From Morinoia aosen (lineage: Eukaryota > Arthropoda > Malacostraca > Amphipoda > Talitridae): a stretch of DNA of 64,000 nt. This document shows, one piece after another, positions 59,700 to 64,000 of the stretch. Numbering within the stretch: position 1 is the stretch's first letter; each line of letters starts with the position of its first letter. The notes under the pieces are model-generated. The model saw nothing but the letters and a program-made list of their open reading frames with translations. It made no database searches and was not told the DNA's origin. Position numbers and translations under genes: made by a program. The stretch is taken from assembly GCA_030386875.1 (NCBI GenBank), contig CM059579.1, positions 15,596,484 through 15,660,483 on the forward strand. The letters are read 5' to 3'.

Positions 59700-61540
59700 T
59701 CACGCCGACCTCGTGCTAGGTCGACACTTCGAATGTTTCATTTGAATATGCACAAGTCCAAGAATCTGCAACAGCGCGGAACATTTTATCCGAGTGGAAT
59801 GAAAATTTCAGGGTTTCAGAATTTCAGTCGCTGTTCATGATGATCTGATGAAATTTTCAGCTACGTTCATCTATTTTCCAAGGGTGACGCGGAAACAAAA
59901 TATTTCTGAGTTTATTTTTTTGTTGTGGTACTCCTCTATAGCCCCTCTGACAAGTAAGGCTGTCAGCTATCGTTTTCTTTAAACTATCTAGCTAAGGTCC
60001 ATTCATCGTCTCTATATAAAACTGTGTCCGGGTTAATCCGTTCGGTAAGCACTGGAATTTTTCACGTAAAATATCCGACACCGAACGGACGCTGCAATTT
60101 GTTCGAGGGGGGTCGTGAGCGCAAACACTCGCTGGTGCCCACCGCGTGAAACGTAGCGTAATAAAGGAGAAAACGGCCAGGTTAACGTTGAAGAAGATGT
60201 ATAAAATAATGCCTGTAATTTCATTTAAAGCATCTTGAGTGGGCTATGTTATGATAAATGATGGCGCGGGAGTACAAAGAATGGTAATCATGGAAACGCG
60301 CGCTGGGCATTTGCATTGACTACTTCCAAAAATATTTTGTGCGTGACTGCAAAATGGAAATTCAACAAGCTCACACCATGCTCTAGAATTGACTAAGTGC
60401 TAAAATCTAACGATGAGATTACATAAAATATAAATCAAAGACACAGTCTATATGAGAAGGAAACGTAAAACAATTCTGGTTTAGAAAGAAATAGATCGAA
60501 GCAGCGTTTTTAACAGCAAAAATAAAAACCAACTTTTAGAATTATTGAAACACAATGTGAGAATCACAAAAAAATCTTTTTGTATTTCATAGTATAATAA
60601 ACCGCTGCAGAACAAATTAAACTAGCGACCAAACGTGTGGCAAAATACTCCGTCAATCCAGCCTATCTGAAGACTTGCAGCATTTTGAAATTTTAACGAT
60701 AAAGGCTATCTTGGCCCTGCTGGGAGTAGAACTAATTATCTAATACGTTTTCTTGCGAATGAAGTGAGCAGTTAAGTTAAGGATTTTCAAAAACCTCAAG
60801 AAAAACTTTTACTCCAACGACTGTAAAGTGCGGCTGGTGATGATGATCTGCTCCCTGGAGAGTGCGAAGTTGGCATGTAATTCCACAATTTCAGAATGAA
60901 TGTTAATTTTTTGAGTTGATGAGCTGTATATTATGGCAAGTACGTGACTTTTTCATAATCATAAAGCCAGATTTGCTGGTGCTGTGTAGTTGCGTGTGAA
61001 TCAAAAAGTCAATCGAAGAATAATTTTATAAATTGCTTTGTTTTGTAAACAGTTGTAAAATTTATTTCAAAATTTGTAGATAGCAGACGAAATTGTTGAA
61101 AATATCTTCATTATTTTTTAGGCCTACAGATTTAAGTAGCAAACTTAACAGAAGGATGGCGATAATTCAATACCAATTCGGCGACTCTCATGTTTTCTCC
61201 CGAGTCAGTAAAGTTCTTCTTGTGATTGTTTAAAACAGAGAATTCAGGTAAAAGAGATCAGAGAAAAACAACTTCAAGTCGTTAAAAATGCACTTTCCCC
61301 ACTCTTTTCTACAATGTCAAGAAGCTAAAAACACCTCTCTAACACCATAGAGCGTTCAGTGAAAACATTTCAATGCTTTACGTTCTATAAAATTCGTAAA
61401 TATTAAAAAAAAAGATACATCAGCTCGTATCTTCCAAGGCGAAAGAATTCAGCGTACATTAGAGACCAGACTTGGCTTTTAGTTCTCAGGTCTCCATTAG
61501 CTCTCCATGGCATTAAAAATGAACATAACTGCCGGTTAAT
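59700..61540. other. No gene seen; TATA-like box and 10-bp inverted repeat near 60 kb
   Basis: TATATAAAAC at 60013-60022 is followed by TCCGTTCGGT (60037-60046) and its exact complement (60080-60089), which could form a hairpin in a transcript. The 63-codon minus ORF here has no support. Confidence 0.3.
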
Positions 61541-61548
61541 TTTTGCAG

Positions 61549-61746
61549 GAGCTCCTGCTTGGAATAAACAACTCACCGTGGCCGTCGTTCGATGTACTTA
61601 AACTTGAACACTTTCTTAGTTCTCTAAATTTTGAGCAAGAGTGTCCATTAGTATTTCACAAAAGAATTAAATATTTTAAAGAAAGTCATGGACCTTATTC
61701 TTTAGATATCTCTTCAAAAGTCATTAAAGTTTTAAACGAGGTTTGA
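61549..61746 (+). CDS. Possible terminal exon, unidentified protein
   Basis: An acceptor (GGTTAATTTTTGCAG, ending at 61548) is followed in phase 0 by 65 codons to TGA 61744-61746. Composition is natural and partly amphipathic: ELLLGINNSPWPSFDVLKLE, then CPLVFHKRIKYFKESHGPYS, ending SSKVIKVLNEV. An AATAAA lies at 61850-61855, about 105 bp past the stop, as expected for a short 3' UTR. The three signals in the right order make this the best exon candidate outside the intronless gene at 16.4 kb. Upstream exons were not found and the family is not recognised. Confidence 0.45.
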   Translation, partial: ELLLGINNSPWPSFDVLKLEHFLSSLNFEQECPLVFHKRIKYFKESHGPYSLDISSKVIKVLNEV

Positions 61747-61849
61747 TTTGCTTAACCTTGACATTGATGTTCATGAGTGCTAACGCAGTTTTATATGAAC
61801 AGTATGTAATTCTGATCATTTATTCGAATGTTCGTCGGAATGCCAAAAT

Positions 61850-61855
61850 AATAAA
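61850..61855 (+). terminator. Poly(A) signal AATAAA
   Basis: Lies 105 bp after the stop codon of the candidate exon at 61549-61746. Its use is inferred from position only. Confidence 0.35.
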
Positions 61856-61859
61856 TACG

Positions 61860-62660
61860 TACAAAATATAGTGACGACCACAGGTTCCTGATGAGCTAAA
61901 AAGCTCTTTCAAGTGCCGGTGGAAATAATTCTTCATTTGCAAAGCTGACGCGACTGCGGCACTTTAATTAGTCTGGATGACCTAAAAATGCGGGATATTT
62001 CGCTGGACGCCTGCGAGACAAAATGAGAACAGATGCCTCACAAATTTCAGCAGCACTACGCCATGAAATCATATTTCTAATGTCAAATTCATTCCTCAGC
62101 ATAAGCCTTATTTGTCTGGATAGTTAACTAATGTTATTGCTACGAAAAAGAGAAAAACAGCTGGCCCAATTAGTAAGATGCCACAACTTATATTTTGTGA
62201 CCTCCTCCACGGTATCTGGCAGTGAGATCGATTACAATTAATTTCAAAGATCAAAATACCATAAGATTTTTATGAACATATATCTACCAGAATCCTAGTT
62301 AGAATTTCATAAGCTTTTCAAGCACGTGTGTGTTCCATGAACTAAAGTCCGAGTAAAGTATAGAAATTTGAACAGTTTTGCCCAGGGGTCGGTCAGTTCA
62401 GCACTCGAGCCTCAATAACTGGCCTGTCTCGCTGTGTGGTGTCTTTTATGCATCACATGTCCGTCTCTAGTATGATATTAATGCAGTATTTTCTTTGCAA
62501 ATTTTAAACAAAACAATTTTTCGTGCTTTCTGGTTGAAAAAAGTTCTATTTAAATGTCTTTTACGTGTAAGACAATCCTACCTGATAATACCCGGCCGTG
62601 GTGTGTTTGTTCATTTGGTGTCCGCATACTGTATCACAGATACAGATTGGTTAAATCTAT
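61860..62660. other. No gene seen
   Basis: Featureless. CTGATGAG near 61888 lacks the rest of a hammerhead core. Confidence 0.4.
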
Positions 62661-62664
62661 ATTG

Positions 62665-62850
62665 AGGTAAATAAAAAATGATTTAAATAAAATTTTAAAA
62701 TTTAAAAACATAAAAAAATAGAATGAAAAATGTTCGATCAAATTTTTTTGTAATATTATTTTAATAAAGAAATGAAAATTAAAGCATTAAAAATAAAAAA
62801 TAAATAAATAATATTTAATACACATTTTTTAATCATATATTTTAATTGCA
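62665..62850. repeat. Very AT-rich low-complexity stretch
   Basis: Almost pure A/T with runs of AAATAAA and ATTTAA. No unit length is fixed. Confidence 0.6.
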
Positions 62851-62854
62851 TATC

Positions 62855-63087
62855 TGTTTCAAGTTATGCTCCAATAGGAATTGCTTCTGATCCGCTGAAA
62901 AAAAAAAACGAATAGCTCACAGAGGGCTTAAGCTTCCTATCCCATTGCTGGAAACCTCAACATCAAGCATGAGCATACCCTCACCGGAATCTGAGAAAAA
63001 AAGCATCTCTACTCTAATCATCATTGATGAGGCTCCTATGCTGTCAGGTACTGCTCTCAATGTCATATACAATCTACATACGTACAA
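62855..63087 (+). mobile_element. Helitron/PIF1-type helicase fragment
   Basis: Plus-strand frames read APIGIASDPL (62860-62898), then after an A-run frameshift (62897-62908) AHRGLKLPIPLLETSTSSM, and the Walker B-like LIIIDEAPMLSG with ALNVI (63024-63065). The order and spacing match the middle of PIF1-family helicases as found in Helitron Rep-Hel proteins. Walker A and everything after motif II are missing. The right end is the junction with the LINE 3' end at about 63088. Confidence 0.75.
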
Positions 63088-64000
63088 ATCCCGGGCTTAT
63101 CCTCCCTATGGGAGGGTAGCCGACAGCAGGCCACAATCACCACACTTAGTCACTAGGAGGCGAGAGAGGCAGCACTGGCCGCACCTGAACTGCCAGGATC
63201 AGCAGCAGCCCAGCACAACCATAGCTGGTTTACCCCGACCGCTTCATTGAGTGCAGCCCCTCCCCCCGCACAGGACAGGTCAACCCCATCACACGCGGGC
63301 AGCTTCCAGTAACGCGTCAAAAATAAAATTACCTTCTTATGCACTGCCCCCACTCACTTCTGTCCGCAGCCATCCCTCTCGCCACGTCCACAGTCAGACC
63401 CCTCTCATACAAAGCACGTCTCACCCCATCCATCCAACTCATCCGTGGTCTACCTCGCTCTCGAAGACCACTCGCTTCAGACATATATATCTTTGTCACC
63501 AGCCGCTAAACATTCATTCCTTCAACATGCCCAAACCATCCAAGCACTCTTTCATCCTCTAGCCTGCTCAACTTTTTGATGACACCCGTCTGCTCCCTAG
63601 CCAACTCATTCCTGATCCTATCTCTTCTTGTTACTCCATACATGCTCCTCAAACACTTCATCTCAAATACATCCAACTTCCTCCTCTCGCTGCTCTCAAC
63701 CCCCAAGACTCTGCTCCATACAACAAAACTGGCACAAACAAGCTTTCATACAGTCCCCTCTTAGCATTCATACTCAAACTCCTGCATTCAAAAACTTTCC
63801 TCATTGCACCCAATGTCTTACAGCCTTCACTCACTCGATGCCTTACTTCTACTTCCATACTATCCTTAACAGTCACATCCGACCCGAGGTACCTAAAATG
63901 CTCTACCTCCTCTAAAACTTCACCATTCAACCTCACATACAAAGTTCCAAACACTCCACCTCTTGAAAATCTCATCGCCTTACATTTATTCACATTTACC
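63088..64000 (-). mobile_element. Second LINE, 3' part, continues past the right edge
   Basis: Minus strand: NKCKAMRFSRGG, FRYLGSDVTVKDSMEVEV, KRGLYESLFVPVLLYGAESW (63993-63700), ERRKLDVFEMKCLRSMYG, RLEDERVLGWFGHVE, GRPRMSWMDGVRRAL and the stop codon at 63329-63331. This is the thumb and C-terminal region of a non-LTR ORF2 of a different family from the LINE at 46.6-50 kb. A one-base loss in a G-run near 63703 and a TAG at 63506-63508 break the frame. From 63328 to about 63088 lies its GC-rich 3' UTR. Confidence 0.85.

Noticed and set aside
61880-61925. CTGATGAG followed by a short stem, as in hammerhead ribozymes
   Set aside because: The GAAA part of the core is missing after the stem.

Overview
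The window looks like nuclear DNA of an animal, most likely an invertebrate and perhaps an arthropod. It is AT-rich (about one third G+C by eye), gene-poor and without operons, with long stretches that hold no credible open frame. Candidate exons sit behind metazoan-type acceptors (pyrimidines then TTTTTGCAG). The transposons are animal types: two mariners, two APE-type LINEs, a Penelope-like insertion, a solo LTR, a Helitron helicase scrap and a MITE with an 8-bp target duplication. No species can be named from this.

Layout. 1-15 kb: a decayed 20-bp minisatellite at the left edge, a 345-bp Penelope-like insertion with a hammerhead-like motif near 5.1-5.5 kb, then a 14-bp array near 12.7 kb and a 34-bp array near 14.5 kb. 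15-21.7 kb: a dead mariner (minus), then the best host gene of the window, an intronless 320-aa secreted Tyr-rich, CxxC-containing protein (minus, 16354-17316). Next come several arrays, a possible Cys-rich last exon at 20.9-21.1 kb and a 114-bp foldback. 23.6-25.6 kb: a second mariner (minus) split by an 801-bp solo LTR, with CCTT on both sides.

29-42 kb is minisatellite country: a 29-bp array, a 44-unit 13-bp array containing a 17-unit higher-order repeat, a 113-bp tandem duplication, two C-rich arrays and a 22-bp array. 44.6-50 kb holds a GGAAT-like satellite stretch, an intronless 155-aa ORF of unknown function (minus) and a nearly full-length but broken LINE with endonuclease, reverse transcriptase and zinc knuckle (plus). 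53.2-53.7 kb has a 25-bp minisatellite carrying the MITE. 55-62 kb has several unidentified coding-like pieces, including a possible terminal exon at 61.5 kb with a poly(A) signal. 62.85-64 kb has a Helitron/PIF1 helicase fragment cut by the 3' end of a second LINE, which runs off the right edge.

There is no sign of genes working together. The window reads as a host intergenic or intronic region in which transposons decayed and nested and many unrelated short tandem repeats arose. I found no clearly new multi-gene system. The most original signals are the hammerhead-like Penelope insertion, the 17-unit higher-order repeat, the foldback at 21.5 kb, the secreted CxxC protein and the 155-aa orphan ORF.
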